Of a DNA stretch of 64,000 nucleotides, positions 53,753 through 62,819 are shown piece by piece. Position 1 is the stretch's first letter. Every line of letters begins with the position of its first letter. The notes beneath the pieces were generated by a model. It was not told the DNA's origin. It worked only from the letters and a program-made list of their open reading frames with translations, and ran no database searches. Source of the DNA: CBDFKJ01 sp965248805 (GTDB lineage: Bacteria > Pseudomonadota > Alphaproteobacteria > UBA6615); the NCBI GenBank assembly GCA_965248805.1, contig CBDFKJ010000009.1, forward strand, positions 496,001 to 560,000, given 5' to 3'. The translations under genes and the position numbers were made by a program.

Positions 53753-54164
53753 GCAGGAACGCTCGGGCTGGCGCGACCGGGAACTCTCGCTCCGCCATCG
53801 CCGCTGGGGCTGGAACTGTCCGGCGATGGACATCGACTTCCTGGAGTTCCATGCCGGTGAGCCGGTGGCCCTGATCGAGTGCAAGCTCGAACATGCCCGG
53901 CCCTGGGACCTCGACGGCAAGCCGGCGCACGCTTTCATGCGCCTCGCCGAACGGGCGGGCCTTCCCGCCTTCTACGTGGTGCGCGCGGCCGATTTCTCCT
54001 GGTGGCGGGTGCGGGGGCTCAACGGTCCCGCCCGGGGCCATCTGGGCGGGACCGAATACCGCCTCACGGAGCCCGAGTTCATCTCGCTGCTCTATGCGCT
54101 GCGGGGCCTCGATCTGCCTTCGGAAACGGCCGCCCGGGGCTATTGCCGGGAGGATCGCTCCTGA
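53742..54164 (+). CDS. PD-(D/E)XK nuclease-like phage protein
   Basis: A 140-residue protein from the ATG at 53742. NCPAMDIDFLEFHAGEPVAL IECKLEH supplies the Asp and E-x-K of the restriction-endonuclease fold; GLPAFYVVRAADFSWWRVR follows. It may be a Holliday-junction or structure-specific nuclease. It overlaps the methyltransferase end by 11 bases and the next gene by one base, so it belongs to the recombination operon. Confidence 0.6.
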   Translation: MRVRQERSGWRDRELSLRHRRWGWNCPAMDIDFLEFHAGEPVALIECKLEHARPWDLDGKPAHAFMRLAERAGLPAFYVVRAADFSWWRVRGLNGPARGHLGGTEYRLTEPEFISLLYALRGLDLPSETAARGYCREDRS

Positions 54165-54931
54165 TGCTCGATTACAACCATTCGGCCAGCTTCGCCGAGG
54201 ACATCAACGCGCTGATCGACGCAGGCCTGGAAGCGGAGAACGCCGCGCGGACGCCGCGCGCGTATCTCGGCGGCTCGCGCCTCGGCGTGCCGTGCGAGCG
54301 CGCGCTCCAGTACGAGTATGCCCAGGCGCCGAAGGATGACGGCGCCGATTTCGACGGCAAGACGCTGCGCGTCTTCGCCGCCGGCCATGTGTTCGAGGAC
54401 CTCGCCGCCGGCTGGCTCCGCGCCGCCGGGTTCGAGCTCTACACCAGCCGCGGCAACCGGCCGGACGACGGCCAGTTCGGCTTCTCGGTCGCCGGCGGGC
54501 GCATCCGCGGCCATGTCGACGGCATCGTTGCCACCGGTCCCGAAGGGCTGCTCCCCGGCGCGCCCGCGCTCTGGGAGTGCAAGTCGCTCAACGCGAGATC
54601 GTGGAAGGACACGGCGAAGCGCGGCGTCGCGGTCTCGAAACCCGTCTACGCCGCCCAGGTCGCCGTGTACCAGGCGTACATGGAGGCGAGCGTGCCGGGT
54701 ATCTCCGAGAACCCGGCGCTCTTCACCGCGATCAACAAGGACACCGCCGAGCTCCATCACGAGCTCGTGCCGTTCGACGGCGCGCTCGCCCAGGCCGCGA
54801 GCGACAAGGCGGTGCGCATTCTGCGTGCCACCGAGGCCGGCGAGCTGCTACCGCGCATCGCCCAATCACCCGACTTCCACGAATGCCGGTTCTGCCCCTG
54901 GGCCAACCGATGCTGGAGAACCGAGACATGA
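54164..54931 (+). CDS. Cas4/RecB-like PD-(D/E)XK exonuclease with Cys cluster
   Basis: A 255-residue exonuclease. GGRIRGHVDGIV and ALWECKSLN give the Asp and E-x-K pair; AAQVAVYQAYM supplies the Gln/Tyr helix. Four cysteines (LGVPCERAL; FHECRFCPWANRCW) are placed as in Cas4 and AddB proteins and may hold an Fe-S cluster. With the Sak4-like NTPase it could resect DNA for annealing. Coupled to both neighbours by ATGA overlaps. Confidence 0.75.
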   Translation: MLDYNHSASFAEDINALIDAGLEAENAARTPRAYLGGSRLGVPCERALQYEYAQAPKDDGADFDGKTLRVFAAGHVFEDLAAGWLRAAGFELYTSRGNRPDDGQFGFSVAGGRIRGHVDGIVATGPEGLLPGAPALWECKSLNARSWKDTAKRGVAVSKPVYAAQVAVYQAYMEASVPGISENPALFTAINKDTAELHHELVPFDGALAQAASDKAVRILRATEAGELLPRIAQSPDFHECRFCPWANRCWRTET

Positions 54932-57152
54932 GCGACGACGACATCAAGCCCGACGGCGACACCGATGCACGGCCCGACGCCAACGTCGTCGACATCAACC
55001 GCTGGCGCGACTTCAACGATGCCGAGCCGCAGCGGCTCGACGGCGCCCTGCCGGCGTATGCCGTCCAGAGCACCGATGAGATCAAGGCGCGCATGCTGGT
55101 CAATATCCGCGGCGTGCTCTCCTGGCTCTTTCCGGGCGGCGTTTTCCAGCGCGGCAAGTTCTTCGTCGGCGACATCCACGGCAACCCCGGCGACAGCCTC
55201 GTGGTCGAGACCGAGGGCCGCAAGGCGGGCCTGTGGCACGACTTCGCGACCGGCGAGGGCGGCGACATCATCGGGCTCTGGGCGGCGGCGACCGGCCGCG
55301 ACACCAAAACCGAGTTCCCCGCCGTCATCGAGGACGTCGTCACCTGGCTCGACGGACGCGCTCGAACCCTGCACGGCGACCGCGGGGGCAGGCCACGCAG
55401 GACGGCGCCGCCGCCCGATGCGCTCGGGCCGGTCACCGCCAAGTGGGACTATCACGATGAAGACGGACGCCTGATCGCCTGCGTCTACCGCTACGACCCG
55501 CAGGGCGGCAAGCAGTTCCGGCCCTGGGACGTGCGCGCCCGCAAGGCCCGCGCGCCCGATCCGCGCCCGCTCTACAACCGCCCCGGCATCAAGACGGCCG
55601 CCGACGTGATCCTCGTCGAGGGCGAGAAGGCCGCCGCGGCCCTCATCTCCCAGGGGCTCTGCGCCACCACAGCCATGAACGGCGCCTCGGCCCCGGTCGA
55701 GAAGACCGACTGGTCGCCGCTCAAGGCCAAGCGCGTGCTGGTCTGGCCCGATCGCGACGAGCCCGGTTGGCACTACGCGCTCGCCGCCGCCCAGGCGGTG
55801 CTCGCCGCCGACGCCGCCTCGGCCGCCGTGCTCCGCTCGCCCGACGACAGACCTGAGAAGTGGGACGCGGCCGACGCCGTGGCCGAGGGCATGGACGTCG
55901 CCGCCTTCATCGCGAACGCCGGGCGCGAAGCCGTCCGGCCCGCCAAGCGCTCGCTCGATCTCGCCGACTGGTTTGCGACCCGCTACGCCGGCGATGCCCC
56001 CGAGCAGCGGTTCCTCATCGAGAGCGCGGTGCCGCTCGGCGTGGTCTCGATCCTCGCCGCCATGGGCGATACCGGCAAGGGCATGATCGCGCTCGATCTC
56101 GCGCTCTTGGTCGCGACCGGCAACCCCCGCGCGGCCTCGGTCAGCCCCGAGCCCATGGCGCTTGGCGGTGCCGTGCGCGCCTTCGGCGCCGCCGTGGTGC
56201 TCACCGCCGAGGACGACGAGGCCGAGGTGCATCGCCGTCTCGATCGCCTCGATCCGGAGCGCCACCGCCTCGAGCGGCCCGAGCGGCTGATCGTGGTGCC
56301 GCTCCCGAACGCCGGCGGGCCCATCCCGCTTGTGATCGCGGGGAAGGACGGGCTGGAGGCGACCGAGCACTTCGCCAGGGTGCGCGACCAGATCGCCCGC
56401 ATCGCCGATCTCAAGCTCGTGGTGCTCGATCCGCTGTCCTCCTTCATGCACGCCGACATCAACGCCGATCCCGCCGCCGGCAGCTTCGCCACCGGGCTCC
56501 TGGCATCGCTCGCCACCGAGACCGGCGCGGCGGTCATCGTCGCCCATCACATGCGCAAGCCCCAGGGCAACCGGCCCATCGCCTCGGTCGAGCAGGCCCG
56601 CGACGCAGTGCGCGGCACCAGCGCCATCGTCGACGGCGTGCGCCTGGTCTACGCGCTCTGGCCGGCGCCCGAGGAGCATCGGGACTACGTGTTCAAGGCG
56701 CTCGACGAGCCCGTTGCCCGCAACGTCGTGTTCCAGGGCGCCGTGGTCAAGGCGAACGGACCCGCCGACCGCACCATCCGCACCTATCTACGCGCACCCA
56801 CCGGCCTCCTGGTCGATGTGACGGCGCGGCTCCGCGCACATCGCCGTCCGGAGCAGGATCTGATGGACGCGTTGGTAGAGGCCATCGCCCGCGCCGCCGA
56901 GAACGGCCATCCCTTCACCCATACCGGGGCCCCGGGGCTGTTCAGACAGCGCCATCGCTTGCCGGTGGTCTTCCACAACATAGGGCGCAACCGGATCGAG
57001 GCCCTGACCCAGGACCTGCTCAACGCCCGCCCGTGTTGGTCAAGGGCATGGCCGGCGGATCAACGGAACTGAAATGGCTGGACGTGCCGGCCGGGCCGTT
57101 CGCACGCGGTGTCGGCGAGTTCGTGCACGGTGCCGACGAGACCGGGGAGTGA
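54928..57152 (+). CDS. Primase-helicase fusion (Toprim + RepA-like AAA)
   Basis: The N-terminal part has DFATGEGGDIIGLWAAATG and a Toprim core ADVILVEGEKAAAALISQG with WPDRDEPG. The C-terminal part is a hexameric AAA_25 helicase: LAAMGDTGKGMIALDL (Walker A), LVVLDPLSSFM (Walker B), VIVAHHMRKP (sensor). The frame stops at 57072, but the frame one base over from about 57035 reads VLVKGMAGGSTELKWLDVPA GPFARGVGEFVHGADETGE to 57152, the likely native end; a lost G (CCG-GTG) would explain it. Replication initiator of the phage. Confidence 0.82.
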
Positions 57153-57169
57153 CCATCAATGGACGCTCC

Positions 57170-57500
57170 GTTCCCGGCGTTCCCACCGCTTCCTACCCGG
57201 TTTCGGGAGGGTCGGTTTGCGTTCCCGCTTCCCGCTTTCCCGGCCGGGAACGGAAACACCGGGAACGCCCGACATCGCTGTCAACTCATTGAAAACACGG
57301 GAGAAATCGGATCGCCCCCCGTTCCCGTTCCCGACCGTTCCCGGCCTCGTTCGGGAACGAAAAAATCAATGAATTCAATGCTTCCCGCGTTCCCGACCAT
57401 TCCCTCCCCTTACAGGGGGAGGTGTGTGCTTGGGAACACACACACCTCCCGCCGTCCGTTCGAGGGGTGCAGCCATCGCCGTTCCCGGACGCGAAGGCAA
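57170..57500. repeat. GTTCCCG/CGGGAAC word array
   Basis: More than 15 copies of GTTCCCG, GGGAACG or close variants on both strands, interrupted by AT-rich cores near 57290 (CAACTCATTGAAAACACGGG) and 57365 (AAAAAATCAATGAATTCAA). It lies between the primase-helicase and RuvC-like genes; open frames here are by-products of the repeat. A replication origin or primase-loading region is the best guess. Confidence 0.5.
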
Positions 57501-57622
57501 CGGGAAACGTCCGTGCGCGATCCCCCTGGCCGGGGCCGACGACGAGAGCGGGTGGCGGCGGCGTTCCTGGAAGTTCCCCGCCGCCACCCTGACCACGACA
57601 ACCCCGATCAAGGAGATCATCA

Positions 57623-58234
57623 ATGGCTCATGTAACTCTGCCCAAGAATCGGCCGCTTGAGAACCGCGCCGTGCTGCCGGCGGCCCCGCACAACGGCAAT
57701 GCCGGTGTCGCCTGCCCGGTGGCCGAACCCCCGGTGCCGGCCGCCAACGATGCCGGCGTGTCCAGTTCCGGCACCGTGCTCGCCCTCGATCTCGGCACCG
57801 CGACCGGATGGGCGCTCCGTGACGAACACGGCGCCATCACCAGCGGCATGGCGTCATTCCGGCCTGACCGGTTCAGCGGCGGCGGTATGCGCTTTCTGCG
57901 CTTCAAGCGCTGGCTGACCGAGGTCAAGAACGCGGCCGGCGGCATCGATGCGGTCTATCTCGAGGAGGTCCGCCGCCACGCCGGCACCAGTGCCTCGCAG
58001 ATCTACGGCGGCTGGCTCGCGATCCTGACCGCCTGGTGCGAGCACCACGGCATTCCCTACCAGGGCGTGCCCGTCGGCACCATCAAGCGCCATGTCACCG
58101 GCCGTGGCAATGCCGACAAGGCGGCCGTCATCGCGGCGGTGCGCGATCGCGGCTTCGCACCCGCCGATGACAACGAGGCCGACGCCATCGCGCTCTTGCT
58201 GTGGGCGATCGAGAGCCGGGCGGGTGCGCGATGA
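57623..58234 (+). CDS. RuvC-like Holliday junction resolvase
   Basis: A 203-residue RNase H-fold nuclease from the ATG at 57623 with an AAGGAGA site. VLALDLGTATGWALRD gives the first Asp (Asp56), VYLEEVRRHAGTSASQIYG the Glu, and PADDNEADAIALLLW the C-terminal acids: the RuvC catalytic set. The first 48 residues are a disordered extension. It resolves branched DNA during phage replication or packaging. Confidence 0.85.
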   Translation: MAHVTLPKNRPLENRAVLPAAPHNGNAGVACPVAEPPVPAANDAGVSSSGTVLALDLGTATGWALRDEHGAITSGMASFRPDRFSGGGMRFLRFKRWLTEVKNAAGGIDAVYLEEVRRHAGTSASQIYGGWLAILTAWCEHHGIPYQGVPVGTIKRHVTGRGNADKAAVIAAVRDRGFAPADDNEADAIALLLWAIESRAGAR

Positions 58235-58488
58235 ACGGCGCCATGCTGCTCAAGCACGCCGCCGGCGTCGTCGACAAGCGCCGCGACGAGCACGGCGAGC
58301 CCGAGGACCTGTTCGAGCATATCGCGGTCCGCTGGTCACAGGTGCTCGGGATCCGAGTGACCGCGGCCCAGGTCGCGCTCTGCCTGATGAACCTCAAGAT
58401 GGCACGGCTTACTCACAACCCGAAGCATCTCGACAGCCTGGTCGACGTCCTTGGCTACGGCGCCTGCCTGCGGGAGATCACCCGGTGA
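58231..58488 (+). CDS. DUF6378 family protein
   Basis: An 85-residue protein (VVDKRRDEHGEPEDLFEHIA, VTAAQVALCLMNLKMARLTH, HLDSLVDVLGYGACLREI). This is the pattern of DUF6378, a small phage family with a MazG-like or helical-bundle look (EHG...D..GY). It overlaps the RuvC-like stop by four bases and the next start by four (GTGA). Biochemical role not established. Confidence 0.75.
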   Translation: MNGAMLLKHAAGVVDKRRDEHGEPEDLFEHIAVRWSQVLGIRVTAAQVALCLMNLKMARLTHNPKHLDSLVDVLGYGACLREITR

Positions 58489-58727
58489 GGTGGTTGCCGA
58501 AAGGCTATGGCGGCGTGCGCGGAGCGGTCGACGAGACCAAGCGCGAAGGCTGGAGGGAGCAGGGCATCCTGGTGGTCGCCGCCGAGGACGGCCGCCTCAC
58601 TTGGCCCGAGCGCGAGCTGGTCCGCCGGCTGGGCGAGCGGCTCTACGGTAGACGGTCGGCGTCAAGCGACACTGCAAACGGGCGCTCCGTGTCCATGCGG
58701 AACCATCGGACCGCGGCCCATGGCTAA
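58485..58727 (+). CDS. Small phage protein, unknown
   Basis: An 80-residue protein from a GTG that overlaps the DUF6378 stop (VRWLPKGYGGVRGAVDETKR, WPERELVRRLGERLYGRR). The sequence before residue 60 looks genuine; the Ser/Arg-rich tail may result from a shift of frame. It overlaps the next gene by eight bases. No known family. Confidence 0.45.
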   Translation: MRWLPKGYGGVRGAVDETKREGWREQGILVVAAEDGRLTWPERELVRRLGERLYGRRSASSDTANGRSVSMRNHRTAAHG

Positions 58728-59289
58728 GCGTAGAAAATGCGCCACCAAGGGCAAGGCACGGTCCGCACGCCCGCGTCCCGAGGTCGCCAACCTGGCTGGC
58801 GGGCGCAAGGTCGAGATGGTGCACGAGGCCGATCCCGAGGGCCGGCCCGTCACCCACGGCCGCACCGTCGATACGCTGGCGCGCATGCTGAAGGCCGGAA
58901 CCATCACGCCCGCCATGCACGATGCGGCCCGTGACTTTCAGGCCTACTTCACCATCGCCGCCTACGACGCCAGGGCCACCGCATCGATCGTTCACGTGAG
59001 ACCGCTCCGCGGCGAGAAGATGACCTGGAGCGACGATCTCACGGTCCGTCAGATCGCGGCGCGCAACCGGGTCCACGACGCGCTCACCGTGCTCGGCGGC
59101 ATGGCGAGCCCGGGCGGCAGCTGCGTCTGGCACGTGGTCGGGCTGCAGATGAGCCTCAGGGCGTGGGCGATGCAGCAGGGCTGGAACAACCGGCCCGTCC
59201 GGCCCAGTGAAGCGAGCGGGATCCTGATCTCCGCGCTCGGCATGCTGGCCGTCCACTACGGCTACGAGCGCCCTAGGCGAGCGGGCTGA
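58720..59289 (+). CDS. DUF6456 domain protein
   Basis: A 189-residue protein with a basic N-terminus (MAKRRKCATKGKARSARPRP) and a C-terminal DUF6456 region: TVRQIAARNRVHDALTVLGG, SCVWHVVGLQMSLRAWAMQQ and ILISALGMLAVHYGYERPR. DUF6456 occurs in phage and CtrA-linked regulatory proteins of alphaproteobacteria and probably binds DNA. The last 75 bases plus 55 downstream are repeated at 60028-60163, beyond the secreted cargo gene. Confidence 0.72.
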   Translation: MAKRRKCATKGKARSARPRPEVANLAGGRKVEMVHEADPEGRPVTHGRTVDTLARMLKAGTITPAMHDAARDFQAYFTIAAYDARATASIVHVRPLRGEKMTWSDDLTVRQIAARNRVHDALTVLGGMASPGGSCVWHVVGLQMSLRAWAMQQGWNNRPVRPSEASGILISALGMLAVHYGYERPRRAG

Positions 59290-59424
59290 TGGAAGAAAGA
59301 TCTTTCGTGCATCCTGTGGGTTGACAGGTGCTCATCGCAAGCCGTAGCAGATCGGCAGAGGACCACCCGGCCGGCCACAGGGCCGCCTCGCGAACGTGCT
59401 TGCTGCGAAGCAAGGGAACAAGAG

Positions 59425-59931
59425 ATGTCTTTTTGTAAGTGGATCGCCGTCGTGCTGGTGATGTCGTGGGGCGTCCTGACTGCGGCTCAGACCGCCGTCG
59501 CGGCCGAGAGCGGCAGCTTCACGAGCATCACCAGCTACGTCCGCGACTACACCGTGCTGGAGCATGCGGGTCAAACCATCATAGGCGGGCCCCTGAACGG
59601 AACGACCACTGTCATCGAGAGCAGCGGCGGTCCGTTCGCCGAAGGCGGCAATAGCCTCACGGCGTGCTTCGTTTATGCGAGGCAATCGGACGCTGGCATG
59701 GACCTCGAGGCGCCCTGTACGAACACCGACTCCTCGGGCGACAAGTCATTCTCGATGGCGCGGAGGACCATCGGCAACACCGAGGTCGGCGGCGGTGGTG
59801 AAGGCCGCGTGGAGCTTCTGGGCGGCACCGGCAAGTATGCGGGCGTGACCGGAAGCTGCACCTACACCGCCAATTATCTGGGCGCAAACCGTTCCGTGTC
59901 GGTCATAAACTGCGAGTGGCAAAAGCCGTGA
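59425..59931 (+). CDS. Secreted beta-barrel-like protein (cargo)
   Basis: A 168-residue protein with a signal peptide (MSFCKWIAVVLVMSWGVLTA, cleavage near AVA-AES). The mature part contains AQTIIGGPLNGTTTVIESSG style beta strands, two Cys and LLGGTGKYAGVTGSCTYTAN, reminiscent of allene-oxide-cyclase-like barrels. It is not a phage structural or replication gene. Direct repeats of the preceding gene end bracket it. Possible lysogenic conversion factor; activity unknown. Confidence 0.6.
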   Translation: MSFCKWIAVVLVMSWGVLTAAQTAVAAESGSFTSITSYVRDYTVLEHAGQTIIGGPLNGTTTVIESSGGPFAEGGNSLTACFVYARQSDAGMDLEAPCTNTDSSGDKSFSMARRTIGNTEVGGGGEGRVELLGGTGKYAGVTGSCTYTANYLGANRSVSVINCEWQKP

Positions 59932-60027
59932 CCAAGGTGGCATTGCTGATCCGTCGACGATCTGTGCATCGCCGTCACAGCCAGGCTTTGCTCCAGAGCT
60001 GACACAACCGGTCTGTCAGGCCCGACG

Positions 60028-60163
60028 AGGCCAGCGGGATCCTGATCTCCGCGCTCGGCATGCTCGCCGTCCATTACGGCTACGAGCGGCCTAGGCGAGC
60101 GGGCTGACGGCCGAACCAGGATTCTGCAACTTGTGGTGTTGACAGTGATGCATCACAAGATGT
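60028..60163 (+). repeat. Direct repeat of the DUF6456 gene 3' end and downstream
   Basis: Aligns without gaps to 59210-59345 (constant offset of 818 bases). The coding part is about 90 percent alike, including the TGA; the noncoding part keeps GTTGACAG at 59320 and 60138, a -35-like box. The secreted protein gene lies between the two copies. The rest of 59932-60458 shows only a doubtful short frame at 60253-60480. Confidence 0.8.
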
Positions 60164-60458
60164 AGTTTTTTGTCAACATCCAGTTGTTGCGTCCACACCA
60201 GCTCGTCCCGGCATCGTCGCGGCGGGTTTTAGTGCCTCTACATAGCTGAAGGGTGGAGACCTGGGCGGCGCTGATCGTGTTCGGACTCGGAGTCGCGCTC
60301 TTCACTAAACGGAATCGCTCAAAGACGGCCGCAGGTCAGAAGTGGATTGAATTCCGGGCGAGTTTGGGCCAAGCTCAACCAACTGGGAGGCTCCTCATGG
60401 GTAATCCCGGCTCAGGTTTGGGGCCCGCAACCGCGGGGATGGAACGGGAGGTGTACAC

Positions 60459-61121
60459 ATGCGGATTTCGGCGCGAGTGATCCTGGGCGCGATGGTCGCG
60501 GCGGCGGCGTTCGCCGTTTGGCCGGCGCAGACCCAGACGCCGTCGATGACCTTTTTCGTAACGAGCGCCGGCCCTGGCGACGGCGCCAATCTTGGCGGCC
60601 TCGCGGGCGCCGACGAGCACTGCGAGTTCTTGGCGGCCGCCGTCGGCGCCGGCGGCCGGAACTGGCACGCCTATCTCAGCACGCAAGCGGCGGGCGGCGA
60701 GGCGGCGGTGCACGCGCGGGACCGCATCGGCCCCGGCCCGTGGCACAACGCCGCGGGGGCAGAGATCGCCGCCACCGTCGACGCGCTCCACGCCGAGCCC
60801 AACGGCATCGACAAAGCGACGGCGCTAAACGAGCGCGGCGACGTGGTGAATGGCCGCGGCGACTCTCCCAACCGCCACGACATCCTGACCGGCACCCAGC
60901 AGGACGGGACCGCCTTTGCCGCCGACGAGGACCGAACCTGCGGCAACTGGACCTCGAACGGCGCCGGCGCGGCGATGGTCGGCCACCATGACCTGACCGG
61001 CAACCCGTCGGGGGTCAATTTCTGGAACTACTCCCATGCCTCACGCGGGTGCGGCCAGGCGAACCTCGTCGCTACCGGCGGCGACGGACTGTTCTACTGC
61101 TTTGCCCGCGGCGAACCCTGA
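60459..61121 (+). CDS. Secreted lectin-like protein (cargo)
   Basis: A 220-residue exported protein (signal MRISARVILGAMVAAAAFAV, cleavage near AQT). FFVTSAGPGDGANLGGLAGA DEHCEFLAAAVG, NWHAYLSTQ, RDRIGPGPWHNAAG and RTCGNWTSNGAG with FYCFARGEP form the C-type-lectin/endostatin-like pattern of bacterial secreted lectins, with conserved Cys. A GGAGGTG site precedes the ATG. It lies in the accessory slot between DUF6456 and the PP-loop gene. Ligand unknown. Confidence 0.7.
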   Translation: MRISARVILGAMVAAAAFAVWPAQTQTPSMTFFVTSAGPGDGANLGGLAGADEHCEFLAAAVGAGGRNWHAYLSTQAAGGEAAVHARDRIGPGPWHNAAGAEIAATVDALHAEPNGIDKATALNERGDVVNGRGDSPNRHDILTGTQQDGTAFAADEDRTCGNWTSNGAGAAMVGHHDLTGNPSGVNFWNYSHASRGCGQANLVATGGDGLFYCFARGEP

Positions 61122-61427
61122 TTGGTGGAGACGGGCGGTAGCGCGACTCGGCCGGCACTGGGGATTAGCTTAGCCTAGTAGAGCACCCTCATATGCCGGC
61201 GAGGCGCGCGCCCCACTGTTCGTTGCAATTCTGATGGGCTGGGCCCCGCTGCTGGTTGCCGCGAAGCCTCAAGGCTTGGCTCTACGCCGCCGCGTGAGGC
61301 GGCGTGATGGTCCCGGGATGGGACCGCTGGCATGCCTAACCAATTGATTTTGCGGGTCCTTCCTGGCGCCAAACGCAAGTGGGCGGGCTCAGCGCGAAAT
61401 CGCGCCAGCGACAGGGGCAAAAACTGG

Positions 61428-61802
61428 GTTACCACTAGGTTACCACCGGTTGCGACCTCCGCCCGGCGGATAAAATAACGCTGTAACAAAGACTTAGGCC
61501 AAGATCAGGGTGGTAACCTGGGTGGTAACCGAGGTTACCACCGGCGCCGGCCAGTGCTCCGGGCGGACAGAATAACCACGCATTGTCAATGACTTATGGC
61601 CAGAGCATGGGTGGTAACCAGGGTGGTAACCCAGGTGGTAACCACGGCTTGTCGGTTACCACCCTGCCAGCGCCGAAAACGGCGTTATTACAAAGCCTTA
61701 GCGTCAGATCTGGGTGGTAACCTGGGTGGCAACCACCTGGTAACCAGAGCCCTTGGTTACCACCCAGGTTACCACCCTTGGTTACCACCTCCGGTTACCA
61801 CC
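61428..61802. repeat. GGTTACCACC iteron array with three longer repeat units
   Basis: About 17 copies of GGTGGTAACC or its complement, many spaced 11-12 bases apart. Three longer units, at about 61482, 61580 and 61685, share a core of the type ATTACAAAGACTTAG-GCCAGATCTG followed by GGTGGTAACC pairs, roughly 100 bases apart. Nothing codes here; 61122-61427 is also empty. The phased repeats suggest protein-binding iterons, perhaps an origin or a partition or control site. Confidence 0.6.
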
Positions 61803-61925
61803 ATCGAGGACGCCGGACCGGCACGAACGGCACCGGCCGGCGCGCTGCGCCGCCGACCAATGAGACATCGACATCGGCCGTCCCGCCGTCACCGGCGCGG
61901 GCGGCCTTTTCGTGATGGGAAACCC

Positions 61926-62819
61926 ATGACCCAGCACCCGCCAATCATGCACGTGATCTCGCTCGGCGCCGGCGTCCAGTCGACGACCATGGCGCTGATG
62001 GCGGCGCACGGAGAGATCGAGCCCATGCCGGACTGCGCGATCTTCGCCGACACCGGCGCGGAGCCGCAGGCGGTCTACGAGCATCTGGACTGGCTGCGAT
62101 CGCCGGGCGTGCTGCCGTTCCCGGTCGAGGTGGTCCAGTTCTCCGATCTCGCCGAGGACATTCGCAAGACCGCGGCCGGTGTGAAGCCCGTGGCGGGCCG
62201 CGCGAACGGCTATCTCGCGCCGCCCTTCTTCACCGTGAACGCCGACGGCTCGCATGGAATGCTCAGGCGCGAGTGCACGTCCAACTACAAGATCAAGCCG
62301 ATCCAGCGGCGCATCAAGGAGCTGCTCGGCCGGCCGCCCGACAACCCGATCCGTTCGGCCGTGCCTCTCGCCTGCTCGTGGCTGGGCATCTCGGCCGACG
62401 AGTGGATGCGCGTTAAACCCTCGGACGTCCGCTGGCTCAGCAAACGCCATCCGCTGATCGACCGCGCGACCAGGGACGGGCCGGAGCCGCACGCACGCTG
62501 GATGAGCCGGCAGGACTGCATCGACTGGCTTGTGCAGCACGACTATCCGATCCCGCCGCGCTCCGCCTGCACCTTCTGTCCCTACCGGAGCGCCGTCGAG
62601 TGGGAGGCCCTGCGCGCCAGCCCGGACGACTGGAACGAGGCCGTCGCCATCGATCGCCTGATCCGCGACATGCCGGCTCACGAGCGAGCCGGGCTCAGGA
62701 AGGGCGGCCGGCTCTACGTCAACGTCAACCGCCAGCCGCTGGAAGAGATCGAGACCGGCGCCGCCGTCGGTCAGCCCGATCTGTGGGCCGGCGAGTGCGA
62801 GGGGATGTGCGGCATATGA
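61926..62819 (+). CDS. PP-loop (PAPS reductase/alpha-hydrolase-like) phage enzyme
   Basis: A 297-residue protein from the ATG at 61926. SLGAGVQSTTMALMA is the ATP-pyrophosphatase loop of adenine-nucleotide alpha hydrolases, CAIFADTGAEP the next strand, RECTSNYKIKPIQR and SACTFCPYRS the Cys-containing elements seen in phage PAPS-reductase-like proteins. Related folds occur in DndC of DNA phosphorothioation and in tRNA thiolases. It overlaps the methyltransferase start by four bases, hinting at joint action on DNA. Confidence 0.8.
   Translation: MTQHPPIMHVISLGAGVQSTTMALMAAHGEIEPMPDCAIFADTGAEPQAVYEHLDWLRSPGVLPFPVEVVQFSDLAEDIRKTAAGVKPVAGRANGYLAPPFFTVNADGSHGMLRRECTSNYKIKPIQRRIKELLGRPPDNPIRSAVPLACSWLGISADEWMRVKPSDVRWLSKRHPLIDRATRDGPEPHARWMSRQDCIDWLVQHDYPIPPRSACTFCPYRSAVEWEALRASPDDWNEAVAIDRLIRDMPAHERAGLRKGGRLYVNVNRQPLEEIETGAAVGQPDLWAGECEGMCGI

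Noticed and set aside
57159..57635. 158-codon open frame in the GTTCCCG array
   Set aside because: The predicted protein is a by-product of the repeat (FPAFP, GNGNTGN patterns) and overlaps the RuvC-like start.
60253..60480. 75-codon frame with one hydrophobic stretch
   Set aside because: No ribosome site, unusual composition after residue 30 and overlap with the lectin-like gene; kept only as doubtful.
61428..61802. Possible CRISPR array
   Set aside because: The repeated word is only 10 bases, occurs on both strands with variable spacing and has no unique spacers of constant length; no cas genes are nearby.
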